Shown here one piece after another: positions 28,206-55,539 of a stretch of 64,000 nucleotides of DNA (position 1 is the first letter of the stretch; each line of letters begins with the position of its first letter). The notes beneath the pieces are model-generated. The model did no database searches. It was not told where the DNA came from and saw only the letters and a program-made list of their open reading frames with translations. Position numbers and translations under genes: made by a program. Source of the stretch: Glandiceps talaboti (lineage: Eukaryota > Hemichordata > Enteropneusta > Spengelidae); the NCBI RefSeq assembly GCF_964340395.1, contig NC_135556.1, forward strand, positions 3,830,001-3,894,000, read 5' to 3'.

Positions 28206-28842
28206 CTGTCTCGATCGATGGAACTATTATGGAGAAAATGAACAATATTGGCTGCCATTTTCTTTTCGATATTTGCCAACGTTCCAACCAGAATCGACTT
28301 CAGCATTAAGCATTTCCACGTAAGAAATTGATCCAGAAACAACTTGTTGCACAAAACAACCTCCGAGGGCCTTAACAGTCCCATACTTTGGACAGACGAT
28401 CTTTACAGAAAGTTGAAAAAAACCTACAGGTATATGAATATAGAACACTTCGGCTTACGACATTAATTTGAATACAATGTCAGAAGACCGATGATCGAGG
28501 TCACTACATTTGCATTTTAAAACATTTACTCTTTCTCTGTACGTTAGTATGTCACCAAGGACATGTCATATATTGAATATAGTTCTTGTCTCTGTCCAAT
28601 GCTGTGGCTATTTCTATTCATGTGTATAATTAGCTTCGCTCCAACTACTTTTTGTGGCTCACCCTTTGACCTTTGATTTCAGGTTGTCTTTTGAATGCAA
28701 CTATTTGTATGTATTACTAGTGAACCTTCCCTATTGACAGCGTGCGTCCAACTACTGCAGCTGGTCTTAGAAACCTGTTTTCCAAGTTGCGCCTCACAAA
28801 CTTAGACACTGTTATTTCGAGATACTCATACACACATGAAAG

Positions 28843-42337
<13,495 letters not shown>

Positions 42338-42720
42338 AGAGGATACTCACAGCACCTTATATTTCCATAGAATACTGCTATGAAGTAATCTATTATATTT
42401 CCATAGAATACTTATAATAACAGATCTATCATACTTAAGAAGTGGATGGATTTTAAAAGGCTCTTACTACGATTAGAATGTTTTGAAAGATAACAATTGT
42501 CAATTATTCCGGTTATTACAAGATTATTGTAACTTGTTTAAAAATTAACACTTGCTCAATCGATGACATTCTTCTCATTTTGTCTCTAATAAAACTCTGT
42601 GTAGTTTCTCGCTTCCAATGTATCTCTCTTTTTTCAGAAATATCGACGTATGCCGGTGGAGTAAATCCCCGGCGAACTACCGTAGGGACATGTGGGGAGT
42701 AAAGCCTAGAATAAGGTATC
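42338..42720 (+). terminator. SLC22 3' UTR and polyadenylation signal
   Basis: AATAAA at about 42588-42593, 250 bp after the stop. The same sequence context is conserved downstream of the partial copy (24784-24789), where it is displaced by a minisatellite. Confidence 0.6.
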
Positions 42721-43599
42721 TCCTTGGAAGCTAAATTACTAGAATACACTGTGCGCCCATATAATGACATATTCGTAAAAAAAAGACCCCATACTCTTAT
42801 TATGTATGGACTTTGAAGTCGACTGCCACAGTGACTGTTATTTTAATGTAGTGTAAGCACAATTGCACATCCCTAGAATTCAGGAGAGGTACCGTATAAT
42901 TGCACATATAAAAATCTCTGAGTAGCCTGGGGTATGAAAATGCTTTGAGTCATTTTGAGGGGCTTATAAATATTTTTAAGATCGCGATAAAGGTAATAAA
43001 GTATATTCTATATTCTATTATATTGTCTTGTTTGATCATTGTATTGTATTTTTGTGTTCAGCATCCGAAAAAGCGGGCAAACATTGTTTTCTGTTAACTG
43101 CTAATATGACCTTTCCTAATATCTTGCCACTACTACACGTAAGTCCAAAAATGGCAAAACAAAAGTCATGGTAGGTTTGACTTGATCGTAGAGGGGGCTG
43201 TAACAGGACGACTTTCGACGATTCTCTATCTGCCCGTGTACAAGGTCTTACAGTGGCCTTATGGATGAGGATTGGGTGGTTATTTTGGATTTTTAATTTA
43301 TGAAGTAATGTTATCATGGCTTCCTACTTGCAAAGTCAACATGAAAGAACATTGTTTCAAGTAACTAAATAAATTACAAAATTGTACGTACTCTGTCACA
43401 CTTTTTCCAAATTTTGTTTTGCCGTTTTTCATTGTATTGAGTTACAAAAGGACTTGGTCAACTTTGTTTCAGGTTGATTTTGCAAGTAAAAAGTCTTGCA
43501 CTATAAAACTGTTTTATAAATCAAAAATCTAAAATAAATATCCAATCCCCATCTATGGCCTTTCTCCTCCTTATACACGACAGTTTTATTATTGAGGTA

Positions 43600-43910
43600 T
43601 ACAAGGGGTGGGATGGGGGTCATTTTTACAAAAATGGTGGGGTGTTATTGTAATAAATGGAGGGTCACATTTTACTTTGACTCATTGTATTATCTAACTT
43701 AAAAGTTTGCATTATTTTTTTTTCGTCATCCCACCGCTGCCACCGCTTCTACACTCCACTACTGCGGCAAAATCCTAGCACTGCCACCATCATTGTATCG
43801 TAATATCAGAACATATCAGTCTGTCAATGATGAATGAATTCAACGTTTTGAATATCGTATTTCATTATACGGACACGTGTTTGATTGAACAATAGAGAAA
43901 TAATAACTGA
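43600..43910 (+). repeat. Dispersed repeat family, copy 3
   Basis: G-rich blocks, TTTACTTTGACTCATTG (about 43670) and the CCACCGCTGCCACC block (about 43735-43800). It shares sequence with copies at about 8513 and 30120-30390. Confidence 0.45.
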
Positions 43911-44553
43911 CTGACGCAACCACCATCATTATCCAGTTAGTTTAAATCATATCTTGAAATTAATAAAATATACTAGTTGAATGATACAGTATATGACACT
44001 TTAAAAAGTAACACAGCACCTAACATAGCATGAATAGAATCCCAAGAGGTAAATTACCGGCGATGACTTCAATCCGTTCTTCTAGTAATACAGATATATA
44101 ACACACTGTAAGCTTATGTGTATTAATGTGTAGAACAATTATTTTTATTGTTCAATGAAGTGAAAATTCTTGGGTTTTGGCCAGACGATTGTAACACTAA
44201 AACAATCAGAATTACCAACTGATCGCTATAATTATCCCGTTCGAGATAACCTTGTGTATCCCGATTGGCATAAATGACATTTGAACTCTCTCAGATCCGG
44301 CGAACGTAACTATATGACGTATTGGCACTTGTCGAAACAGGTATGTACGCTTAGCTACTCACAAAGACCTACTAAAAGGCTGGGGCCACGGTCATGGTTG
44401 TCCACGGTAATTTTTCAGTGCACACTTTTGAGGATCTAAAGTAAGCCCTCTTATTTTATGAAATATTGTTTTCCATTTATCCCTATCAGACTAAACCATA
44501 TGGTACTTGGGTAAGTCATTTAATTCAAAGCATTACTTATCAGGATTGGCATA

Positions 44554-47500
44554 TAGTCCAGTCAATCTAGCGGAAAAAATGGCCAAACCCAAACATAATT
44601 GCAACAGAAATAATTTTTAGTGCATCTTGCTCAGAATTTTATGCTGAATAACATATCAAAAGTCTAGAAAAATCTAAGTGGTGGAACATGGTGAAAAATG
44701 ACGTTTCTTAATTAGCATAATTAGTGAAATAATAATATTCATGAGATATCATTTGTTCAAAACCTATGCAAGTAACATGTCTTTGGGTAGGTCTGAAGGT
44801 GAGTAATTACTTTGGAGTCACTGTACGATCGTGCAACCATTCCCATAGAATAAATATGTGTATTCTTAATTACTTTAATTAAGGACACTGATTACTTGTA
44901 ACGTACAATAACTATACATTTTTTTTGAACGCCCCTGTTAGTTGTATGTCTATCATTAGGTATTGGAGTATTTGAATCCCTTACTCTCATCAATAAATAC
45001 CTCCTCCCTTGTTAGATAAACATGCATGCTAAACAAGTGTTAATTAGTGTAATTAACATGTGAAACAATACATTAGTAAGCATACATGATATTTTTTGTT
45101 CAATAGTTATTGACACTCGATTTTGGGTGAACATAACTTTTCAATCATCAAACCACTCCAAGGTAAGCTAAAGAATAGTTAAAGTTTCCTAATTAATTAA
45201 TTGATTAATTAATTAATGTAATTATCCTCAAGATGTTGAGAAGTTTTTTCGATTTAAAGTATGCAAGTAATATATCTTTCGATAGGTCTTAACCTTATAA
45301 GTCAGATGAACATCATTATCAAATTGTCAAACCTGAGCGGGAGTACCATTCATGGGTTGTTGGTTTTATAAATATTCACCATATTAGAAAATGTGTAAGG
45401 AGAAGATTCTGTTTTCATTATGTGATTTTATATCACCGTGTGTGTCCAGATGATCGTTCAAAAATGATGTATGGTTCCAATCGTACCTACACCATAATTA
45501 TACAACCTCGATGCTGGCAGTATCTGAGATGCTGTACTCCTAGACCTTTTTGTCTTCTTCCCAATAGTTTTGAAAGAAATGCCCCTTGATTCTATCAATA
45601 TTCCGTCACTTTATGTATATCTATAAATATTTACCAGTGCTGCCCCTTGTCTTTCAATTAAGGCAGCACTGATTGACTTGTTTCTAGATGTGCTATTATT
45701 AGTGGTACCGGTTTAGGAATATGTTGTGATTATCTGCTTATCACAATTGTGTATTTTTGTAGTTTTCTTTATTTTCAGTCATTCTAAATGAACATACTAT
45801 AGTGTGACAGTGTAGTATTAATGTGTTTGTTATTTCTTGCGTTGTTGATACCTTTTGGTCTTTATGTTCAATTTTTTTAAAAGTGAAAAAAAAACATGTT
45901 CACATTCTGTTCTGTCTCAAAACCTGCCAGTTGAAACTTTAATTTCTAACTTTGAACTATGACATCCTATGAGTTATTGCATTACATTTGTACAATAAAG
46001 TTTGGCTTTATTAGTTATTACTAGGCATGTTCTACCCTTTATATTTCGTTTAAAGCTCGATTACTGACAACATGGTCTTCAGTTTGTACATTGAACTGTA
46101 CCTTGAGTTTAGTAAAAGATATCTTTTCATATCTAGATATAACTTAGCTTAAACTTGAATCTTTTGAATTCCGCGCTATGTAACACGGACACATATTACT
46201 CCTACAGACAAGTATTCAGATGAGTATTATATACATTTGTAGATTTTGTTACATCCCTCTGTGAATTGTTTGAATTCAGTTGTGTTTTTATTTCAATGTT
46301 ACAAAAATATAGATATCATCTTTGAAATGACATGAAAGGCAGCATTATAGTCAATTTTTTGCACATTACATGTATTATTACCACTGTTCAAAACATAAGA
46401 CGATTTTAGGTGATACAGGACATTAACAATTTTTTTGGTTGAAGCCCTTGCTCTATTATCTTCTTTGTTTTATTTTTGTACCATTACCAGTCATCTCACA
46501 GTTACGTATCATTTTGTGTGCAAATCTCACTTCGTCTTTAAAATTAATTCATTTAATATTTGAATATGTTACGACCACAAACTAATTTTATTTTTGACCT
46601 GGAAAAGTCATTTTTACTAATTTTGCATACTGCGACATCTCAAATATAGTTAATAAAACATTTGGCAAATTTGTACAGAAGATGCCTTCTGTACAATGAG
46701 ACGATGTCACAAAAGCTCAATAAAGTATAACTTTGTTCATTTGGGAGGGGTGGGTCTGGCATCAATGCGATTACTGAACTTCATTCTTGCACTTCTAACC
46801 AAAGTTAAGTTCGAAAACTTTCACAATCATGCCTTCAATGATAACTTCTATATTTATACTAAGATGTTCATAAGTTGATTAAAATTTACTTCTTATGTGA
46901 TATACAACTACTAGATTTCCAATATAGTATTTAATGTGTTGTCCTACATGGACAAAGTTCATTCATTTATTGAGCTTGTGGGATATATTATGAGATTGTC
47001 CCTTAATCCTTGCTCAAACAATGCTGATGATATCGTTTTAACATATTTTTAACTCCTATTTTGTGTTTACAAATGTCCTTTTCTATTAAGTTCTAAGCTT
47101 TTCACGATTGTATAACTCTATAACGCAGAATGCGAAACGTAGACCAAAGCTGATTGTAAGCAAAATGAAATACAGCTACAATAAATCGCCTTTGTAAAGT
47201 TAATAGTCTGGCTGATAATGACTATTATAATTATTTCATTTTTCTTTTATTTGTTTTATCATCAAACTTTATTCATATTTTCTGTGTTTGTGTTTACATT
47301 GTTACACAATCATCACAACCTTTGTTCTAATTCCAGATGACAATGCTAATTCTTTCGAAATGATATTTAAAATTATCAATACTTTTGTTAGGATATCAGG
47401 GGCAGGGAAATGTTGCGAAGTACTTTAGCTTCCCTCATTTTGTTTTCAATTTCTACAAAATCTATGGTATATTTGTTTAGATTTCATTCGATTAATTTTT

Positions 47501-49010
47501 ATTCAATTTTGATTCCATTTTGTAAGGGTGATTTAATCATTTTTTATTTTATAATTTCTTATTCCCCGTAAAACACGTGCTCAAGAACTAAGCATTTATC
47601 AACCATGCAGTGCCTTTTTTTTAAAATGAAAACTATTTGGTTTCCATAGAATCAGTGAGAATTTAAATCCTTTTAAAGTTTTGTCATTCAATTTTATGAC
47701 AGGATTTTTGAAATGAAACAACTGAATTTGATAGCCTTTTTGACATGTCATTTGTTTCGAACAGAATTTTTACCGTTCCTGTTATATCAGGCTAACCATT
47801 AAGTTTGACAAATTATTTGAGTCACTACATAAATGATTGCGGGCTAGATTGAATTGGAAGGCGATTGTCATGTCATTGTGGTAAATTGACACAAACAAGT
47901 GACTGATGATGTTACTTTCAAACTATATCAGTGTTGAAAGGGGTGTTTAATTAATTTATCTTTCTGCACTGTTAATAATAATATTTATAGAATTGAATCA
48001 GAAAGTTTGAAGATGGGAATGTGTTAAAAAAGAACAATATGATAAGAAAGAGATTGGCTGTTTAGTTTAGTGATGAGAATGATGAAGGGCATGGACATCC
48101 CATAATACTTTCATGTCCTTGTTGACTCTCAGTATAAGTACATCTGAATCTTGTGTTCCTCCGAAGTTAACAACTTGATATCAGTACAGTATGCGAGAAC
48201 AATGTGTACACATTGGTATACAGCGATACATTGGTATTAGAAGTACACAATGATCCAGTGATGTAAGTCGTAACATTTGCAACATTGTTGGTTAGATGCA
48301 TAAAGATCATTATACCTATACTATTGGGTGGAAGTTAAGGCAAGATGCAATTGTTAACATTTATTGCCTTGATTTCTCTGTTGCATAACTACAAAACAGA
48401 AATATGAGTTATCAGACTGTCTTTGATGATATTAAATGGTCCATTGTAGCCTATGTAATTTGTCATTTCAAGACCTTCCCAAAGACATATTACTTGCATA
48501 GGAGATTGATAAACCGTGTATATGCTAATTATGCTAATTACTAATTAATTAAGAATCTTTGATACATTTTAAATGAAAAGTGTTTGATGATGACAAGAAC
48601 ACTAAATTTATTTCCCACTGTACTGCAAATCAAATGATATATAACCTGCATACATTTGTGTTAAAATGTTATCAAATTTGAATATGCTGATTACAATTTT
48701 TTATAATTTACATATTAATTATGCTGATGAGATGTTGAATCATCATATGATGGTCCTAGTATGCTTTTTCACCCTTAGACCTATCCATAGACATGTTACT
48801 TGCCAGGTTTTATTCCGAAAACAGCATTTTAAGAATATAATATTCTCGCTAATTATGCTAATTAATAAAAACCTCATTTTCACCATGTTCCACCACTTAG
48901 ATTTTTCTAGACTTTTGATATGTTGTTCAGCATAGAATTCTGAACAAGATGCACTAAAAATTATTTCTGTTGCAATTATGTTTGGGTCAAACCTTATTTT
49001 GACTGGACTA
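44554..49010. mobile_element. 4.46-kb element with long terminal inverted repeats
   Basis: The left end starts TAGTCCAGTCAA (44554) and the right end is TTGACTGGACTA-like (to 49010), both flanked by ATA. The arms match as complements through CCCAAACATAATTGCAACAG, TAGTGCATCTTGCTCAGAAT and CTAAGTGGTGGAACATGGTG. The match continues, more diverged, to about 45290 and 48410. Within each arm a CCTATGCAAGTAA(C/T)ATGTCTTTGG block is repeated. The interior 45300-48400 is AT-rich with no ORF over 60 codons, so no transposase is present. It fills the gap between SLC22 and HYKK. Confidence 0.75.
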
Positions 49011-49638
49011 ATACGGAAAGTGCATATTCTTTTTAATTCCGATTCAACGATTCGGGATAATTTTCTAGATCAGGGGCATATTCCTGGTATTCGTAAAATA
49101 CGTATCTAGTGAATATCGTTCATTGCCTCATATCTTGTACCATATATATACCATATCTTGTACTTGGTGTTCATCATTTATACTGCATTTCGCGAGAAAA
49201 ACAACTTAACTGGTATATGAAACAGTTCATTAAAATTGTAGGAGGGCGGGGCCCGTGGTAAATTTTAATCCCTGGTCTGTACCAGTATTGTGAAATACTC
49301 TGCATGGACTACATGACATAACATGTTAGCTTACTATTTTTATACAGGGTATCTTTCAATTTTCACTGAATACGATGGTTCCTAATAGACTAATTTTACT
49401 ACAATGTATTTTAGGCTGCTACAAGAAGGGTCAGTTCTTTCATCTATGCAGGCATTACAGTTTGAAAGCTCTCATATATTTTACATTTTTATTTATATTA
49501 TGTCAAATTTTATGCACTTATTATGCTTATTGCGTGAAATTATTTCGAGTCATTTGATTAATGTGTTATTTCCTCTGTTGTATTATTATTTCTATAGACA
49601 TGTATTTTAATACTAATAAACACTCTCAGCAAGAATCC

Positions 49639-52600
49639 ATGGCTTCAGACAACGACGAGAGTAGGTCCATGGTTGGGCTAGATCAACGTATCCAACCATC
49701 ACTAACAGTCGATACTGCAAAGGAATTAGCTGAAAAACTGTACAAGTTCGAGATTAAGACTGTCAAAGAACTTGATAGCTATGGTGATCAGAATTTCTAC
49801 CTCGCTGTAAAGGAATCCGACTTTGCCAAACTACAGGAGTACAATATGAAGGTTATTAATTCGATTGCCTCGTTGGATACAAACGAACAAGATGCCCAAA
49901 CACAGATAATGTTATTCTTAAATGAAAGGGGGATCCAGTGTCCTAAACCTGTTAGGTTGCCAAATGGGGAGTACATGATATTGGAAAAATTAACTGGAAA
50001 ACAGGCAAGTTGGTTTCGGTGTAAGAAAGTGAGTGTGTATGTGTGTCGGGGTGGGGTATGTATGTATGTATGTATGTATGTATGTATGTATGTATGTATG
50101 TATGTATGTATGTATGTCTGTATGTATGTATGTATGTATGTATGTATGTATGTATGTATGTATGTATGTATGTATGGATGGATGGATGGATGGATGGATG
50201 GATGGATGGATCAGAAAAGTTAAACTACCTATAATATTTCCTGTGTTCTAAGGCTCCAGTAACAGACAGTGATTGGTGGTTTAGGAAATTGACACATTTC
50301 CTGGTATACTTTATATCACTGGAAGGGAAGGGACTAAAATCTTATGAAACTAGAGGAACGATATAGCTTTTAGCTATTTTACTAGCCTTGAAAACACACG
50401 GCAATCAATCTGCAGTTGTCTGTTTTGTGTGTACATGAAATGTAAGTTTGTTTGTACATGATATATCTCTTTTGTCGTTGAAATGAACTCCCGTCAAGTA
50501 AGTTCCAGGAGCAGTAAGATTTCATATTGTCTTGTCATTCTGCTTTTGCAGGCACATTTGACCATATGGTGAGATTACTCACATCCATACCAGGAACGAA
50601 GTACAGACATGTTGAGATGACCCCTGACCTTTGCTATCAAGCTGGTAGACACATTGCCAGTATAGATACTGCATTAAAAGTGAGTAAATGAAGAGTGATT
50701 CATCGTTATTATCCTTTCTACTAATTATTCTTTAAACACAAGGAATGAATGATGACAGAAGTGTGCATAATTTAATAAACGGTACAAAAAATGTTACTGT
50801 TGAAAGTAACAATATCAATCTTGAGTGTTGAGAAAGTGGAGATTTTCTTATGGCTTCTACTTGACCAATAAGATTGTATTGTAAACCAGGGGGTGACACG
50901 ATTGTATTGTAAACCAGGAGGTCATAAGATTGTATTGTAAACCAGAGAGTGACAAGATTGTATTGTAAACCAGGGGGGGGGGGAACAAGATTGTATTGTA
51001 AACTTGAATTGGTCACCTCAATTCACCAGAACATGTTCTTATTAATGATACTTTTTTGTATTGTTATTATCTTATGTTTCTGGTGGAAATAAAATTCAAT
51101 TCAATCCAGTCCCAATCTGCTACTGCGCCATCTAGTGGCAGTGAGTGAACAAGGTTAGAGGTTGTAGTCGAAAACGTTCGATTTAATGCTTTCATTTTAG
51201 CGGTTACTTAAAATTGGTGTAAAGTAATTTTCAGGGAGTATAGAAACAGGAATGATTTTTCACAAATGTCATTTTTTTAAAGGATTTCTACCACGAGGGG
51301 CTAGAAAGACCAAATTCCATATACAGCCTCCTTCAGGTACCTGTCCTTGAAAAATACACCCACGTCTACGAAGAGAAGGAGAAAAGAGATACGATTCTAT
51401 CTGTGATAACAGCTTTCAAAGATAACGTTATAACTAACTATCCAAAATTAACCAAAGGTAATTTGTATCCATGTGAATACTACGATGATAGAGTAGTAGT
51501 ATGGCAAAGCCACAGTTCAGTTGTGCTAATAAAATTATAATTATTATAATTATTGTTATTATTATTACAAGTGAAGGGGTTTAAATATTATATAATAATG
51601 AAAAATGTTGGAAGGACTTTAGAGGAATATCACTTATGGTTGTTGTGTATACGTAGCAGGTGTAAAGGTTGACGTTTTACACCCACAACTAATTGTTCAA
51701 CATTTCCCATTCAAGCTTCAAGTCGTAACAATTGGGAACTTGGTACTTGCCATGTATATGAATAAAAGTATAACAATATTATTTTATTTATGACTAAATT
51801 GGCACTAGCACTGTGGCCAAGCGAATATCTCATTTGTCCAGTATTCCGCCGAAGCATTTAGGCACTAATAGTTGATGGACAGCTACGGTAGCAATGACTC
51901 AGATTTTCATAAAACCCCTTTGGTCTCTACTTAAGATTTTTCAGACAGATTGGTGTGCATTTGAAAAAGTTGAACATAAGCTGAGCGCAGTTTAGTTGTA
52001 ATAAAATAATGTTGCAAAGTTTAGTGGGAAAAGTTACCATGGCAACGGATACACACCATAGAAAAACTCATTTCGACTGTCAACATTAATTTAAATTTCA
52101 AAGGCATATTTAATTGTTAATGTAAACAATGTCTGTCTTTGTAATTGTTATCGTATCTGAAAGTTCTGTCATATTTGAATGTCAAATTGTGTTTATGATA
52201 GACGTTAAAAGAAACCAGAAGCTCTCTTTATGAAGTGCCACCAAACTTTGACAGCAGGTTCTTTTCAATTTTGACAGGTACCATCCATGGTGACTACAGT
52301 GATTTTAATATTATAGTGACCCAGAAGGTTAATAGTAACATAATCAACAGTTCAAGTGAAAGTTCTATCAACACCTCAAAATATGAAATCTGTGGAGTAT
52401 TGGATTTTGGTGAAGCAAGCCACTGTTATTATGTGTTTGAAGTAGGGATAGCACTGGCCTATACCATGCTGATAAGCAAGGAGCCAATGGTATCAAGTAG
52501 ACATATGTTGGCTGGGTATCTATATGTGCTCCCTCTGACTGATCTAGAGAAGAATCTGTTGTACTACTGTATAGCTGCTCGCATCGCACAGAGTGTAACG

Positions 52601-52756
52601 ATTGGAATGTATACCTTCAAACGTCATCCATATAACATGTATCTGTTGACCACGCAAGAAGATGGATGGAGAACGTTGAATCTTCAGTGGAAGACTCCAA
52701 AAGAGGAAGTACAAAAGCAATGGGATGAAATCATTACAGCCTATTCTGCTAAATAA
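49639..52756 (+). CDS. HYKK: Hydroxylysine kinase (aminoglycoside-phosphotransferase fold)
   Basis: Predicted to phosphorylate 5-hydroxy-L-lysine with GTP, a step in lysine/collagen breakdown, in the cytosol. Exons 49639-50020, 50552-50679, 51283-51457 and 52278-52756 (TAA) give 1164 nt, 387 aa, close to the usual size of about 370 aa. Kinase features: N-lobe LDSYGDQNFYLAV (about 52) as in HYKK; MVRLLTSIPGT hinge region; catalytic loop IHGDYSDFN at about 231-239 (H232, D234, N239); metal-binding DFG at 271-273 in GVLDFGEASHCYYVFEVG. ATG 49639 lies in a CCATGG context. Exon 1 donor: I chose GGT|GTAAGA at 50020 because it keeps the frame into exon 2. A stronger-looking AAACAG|GCAAGT (after 50005) would be out of frame. 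Upstream, TTTCTATAG at about 49598 may be the acceptor of a 5' UTR exon. Introns 1-3 are small. Confidence 0.92.
50056..50212. repeat. TATG / GGAT microsatellite in HYKK intron 1
   Basis: (TATG)n then (GGAT)n, starting about 35 bp after the exon 1 donor. A frame reads through from exon 1 into it (MYVCMYVC), which is an artefact of intron read-through. Confidence 0.95.
50880..51010. repeat. Short tandem repeat, about 27-30 bp units
   Basis: Four to five units around AAGATTGTATTGTAAACCAG with a G-rich spacer, in HYKK intron 2. Confidence 0.8.
51496..51540 (+). repeat. 3' end of a retroposon family
   Basis: GGCAAAGCCACAGTTCAG followed by TTGTGCTAATAAAA matches the 3' end of the repeat at about 56700-56728. 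It is followed by an AT-rich run, as expected for a retroposon tail. It lies in HYKK intron 3. Confidence 0.5.
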
Positions 52757-53875
52757 CTTTAAGTCAGAAGAAATTAATATAATATGCGAGCAATGTAGGA
52801 AGGAATTTGTCATGTGAAATCTTACCGTAAAAAGGCTGATTTATGAAATCTGTGACATGGGTAGAGTACACGTCATTTTCCAGTCATCGAAAAGTTCAAA
52901 CAGATTGCATAGTTTGGCCGTAGAGGGTGCTATTGCAAAACAGATTTCTGTGTTGGACAGAATTAAAGGTTCGATAGTTTACTTTTGGAAACCATCCCTT
53001 TCCAACGTGTTATAGTACATTGCAATGCTATGTTGTTGTTGTTTTTCAATTATTACTCTGTTTTCTGTTCATTTTTGATGGTGTAAAGTTTAGGAAATCA
53101 TGAAGAAATTTGACACCAAGTTTTGTTAACAGTTGCCACATAACTTGTATTGTATCCATGGCAAACGTCCATTCTCATTATCTGGAATTGGCTCCTCTGG
53201 TAAAAATGACCACAAAGAGTTTGACTTGAATTTGGCATAATCTAAGTTGGACATTCAGTCAATGATGTCGTGTACCAGCTGTGTCTTTAGTTGTTTCTCT
53301 AATACTTTGTGGTCATATTTTTGTATAATATCAATTTCAAATAATAGGATATCATATTGATCGATATAAAAGTAGACAGGACAAGCACTTTACAGTTTAT
53401 TTTGATCTAGAAACATAGCTTTTTTTAAAAATGAGATTTGATAGACACAGTTCCATAGTGAAATACTCATACGTTTAAACATTTGAACCTGAGATGATTT
53501 TGGTGACAATCGGTTTAACAAGGTATAATCTCCAATTCTAAGATTTAAATTTGAGTAGTATAGATATATCTATTTCTATGATACATTCTGTATGAATTTG
53601 TATATAAACAGGAATGTAATGTCATGAATCATAGACAATGAACTCGTTCCCATGTCTGTGCAGGAATCTATAATTTCTAACTTAATTAGTAGGTGAAAGG
53701 TTAACGCCAATGTGTCTATTTCAGTATAGCGGAATGACATATTATGTACAATTATGGCTAAACTAATACGTATTCTTACGGTCAAGATAGATAAGCCATA
53801 AAAGCATTAAATTTATCAATCATGATTAATATCTACAAAGGGTCACTTTGTTGTTGTATTTATTATTGCAACACA

Positions 53876-53911
<36 letters not shown>

Positions 53912-54080
53912 GCATAGAATAAATGTTTGGGCTATATTTCGACAATGGTGAAGCTGGTTTAGGTGCACAACACTGACAATTATCCCTTTTCTAATATTCC
54001 TGTTTTTGGCGTTTTCTTACCTTGTCTTTCTTTTGTTTGTTTTTTGATTTTTGTATTATAAAAGAAATAAAAATTTAAAT
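52757..54080 (+). other. Probable HYKK 3' UTR and flank
   Basis: Unique sequence without coding potential. It contains an (ATC)n run at about 53878-53912 and AATAAA signals near 53918 and 54065, the latter followed by an A-rich run. The true end of the transcript cannot be fixed. Confidence 0.4.
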
Positions 54081-55280
54081 TAAAAAAAAACAATTCCTAC
54101 ATGTGGCACAGGTAGTAACAGGCCACCAGAGCTAATCCTAAAGTCGCACTGTTTCCATCAATTCCAAGTTGGCCAACACTGTTTAAATTAGAAGTTAGGT
54201 ACATTAAATCGCTAGTCAAGACTGTTTGTTGGGCTGCTGAATTGGTTGATATACCTGGTGGAGAGTAATTAAGAGTGGAATGAAAAGGAAGGACCGACAG
54301 TCTCGAGTTAGTTATTGTCTGTTACCCAATCTCTCGCCACTGGGGGCTCTGTCTACGAGACTACCCCTAACCAATGAGTGTGGTGTCGATAAAAAAAGTG
54401 TGTGATTAAAGAAAGATGAATGATGGGTAATTTCTAAGATGTTATTAGCTTTGTGATTACATCCTTGTTATCATAGCAACAGAATGAAACGTTATCAGTT
54501 CAGTTATGCTAAAAAAAATCAGTTCATTGTTTTTGTTTGATAATATTTCATTAATACTATTTTTTTTTAAATTATTTTAATTTTTAGGCTATTACATCCT
54601 TTATTTTCAAATAACTTTTATTAAGTAGTATACATGTAGTAATATGGTCTATTTCACTGGATTTAGCCAAAAAATGCTTATTTTATCACTTATTTTATTA
54701 CTTTTTTCATTCTGTTGCTATGATAACAAGGATGTAATCACAAAGTTAATAACGTCTTAGAAATTTGGTCACAGGTGTGTTGCTTTATTTTTGTACTAAA
54801 ACAAGGTAATTAATCTTTATTTTACATTTACAACACTACTAGATGAAGTCCAGTATTTGTTTCTATTGTACATTGACTTCAGTAGAAGAGGTACGCACAT
54901 AGAAAACATACTGAACAACATGGCCCTTTTTATAGTATCCAACACACACTAAGCAGTGAGGTGTCTTGGTGTTGTCACATCTCAAAAGCTAAAGTTCTAC
55001 ACCAGAGAGTTTGAGACAGTAACACCAAGATATAATAAGTCTCTTGGCTATGTCTCTGATTGGTTCTCATTAATGTCAATTCTGACGTCAGGAAAACACA
55101 CCATAAAAACAAGAAAATTACAGATTTTTGCTTTGAACTATAGTATATTTTATTTCCAAGACATTTCATTATCCACTGTAAAAAAATTTGCTCTTCAGCT
55201 TTCAAATAAAGTATTCTCTTGTACAAGGTTTCAAGTCTGACAGAAAAGAAAGAAGAGTTAAAGAGAATTACTGATAACGC
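54081..55280. other. Intergenic stretch, no gene recognised
   Basis: The blocks at about 54420-54500 and 54715-54780 are related as inverted repeats (GTTGCTATGATAACAAGGATG against CATCCTTGTTATCATAGCAAC, and TTAATAACGTCTTAGAAATT against its near-complement). This suggests a small fold-back element at roughly 54420-54775. ORFs at 54956-55240 have no motif. Confidence 0.45.
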
Positions 55281-55385
55281 TGTCAGTCAGGGTATGTAGT
55301 GAGTACTAGATACTTGAACAGGGTATGTAGTGAGTACTAGACACTTGAACAGGGTATGCAGTGAGTACTAGACACTTGAACTATG
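55280..55385. repeat. 31-bp tandem repeat, three units
   Basis: GGGTATGTAGTGAGTACTAG then A(T/C)ACTTGAACA, repeated three times. Confidence 0.85.
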
Positions 55386-55539
55386 TGATTATCAAACAAG
55401 TGAATGGTACACTCTGACATTACTGGATATCTAATCACCATAATTTTGTAAACTGAAAATACCACCAATGGCGTTGTAGCACAACTGTACAGTTTTTAAA
55501 AATGTTTATCCATATGCTAGTCCATGCTAACAATAGGTG

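Noticed and set aside
49561-49638. Upstream ATGs of the HYKK frame (49561, 49600)
   Set aside because: The sequence upstream of 49639 looks like intron or 5' UTR with a probable acceptor at about 49598. ATG 49639 has a better start context and gives the usual family length.
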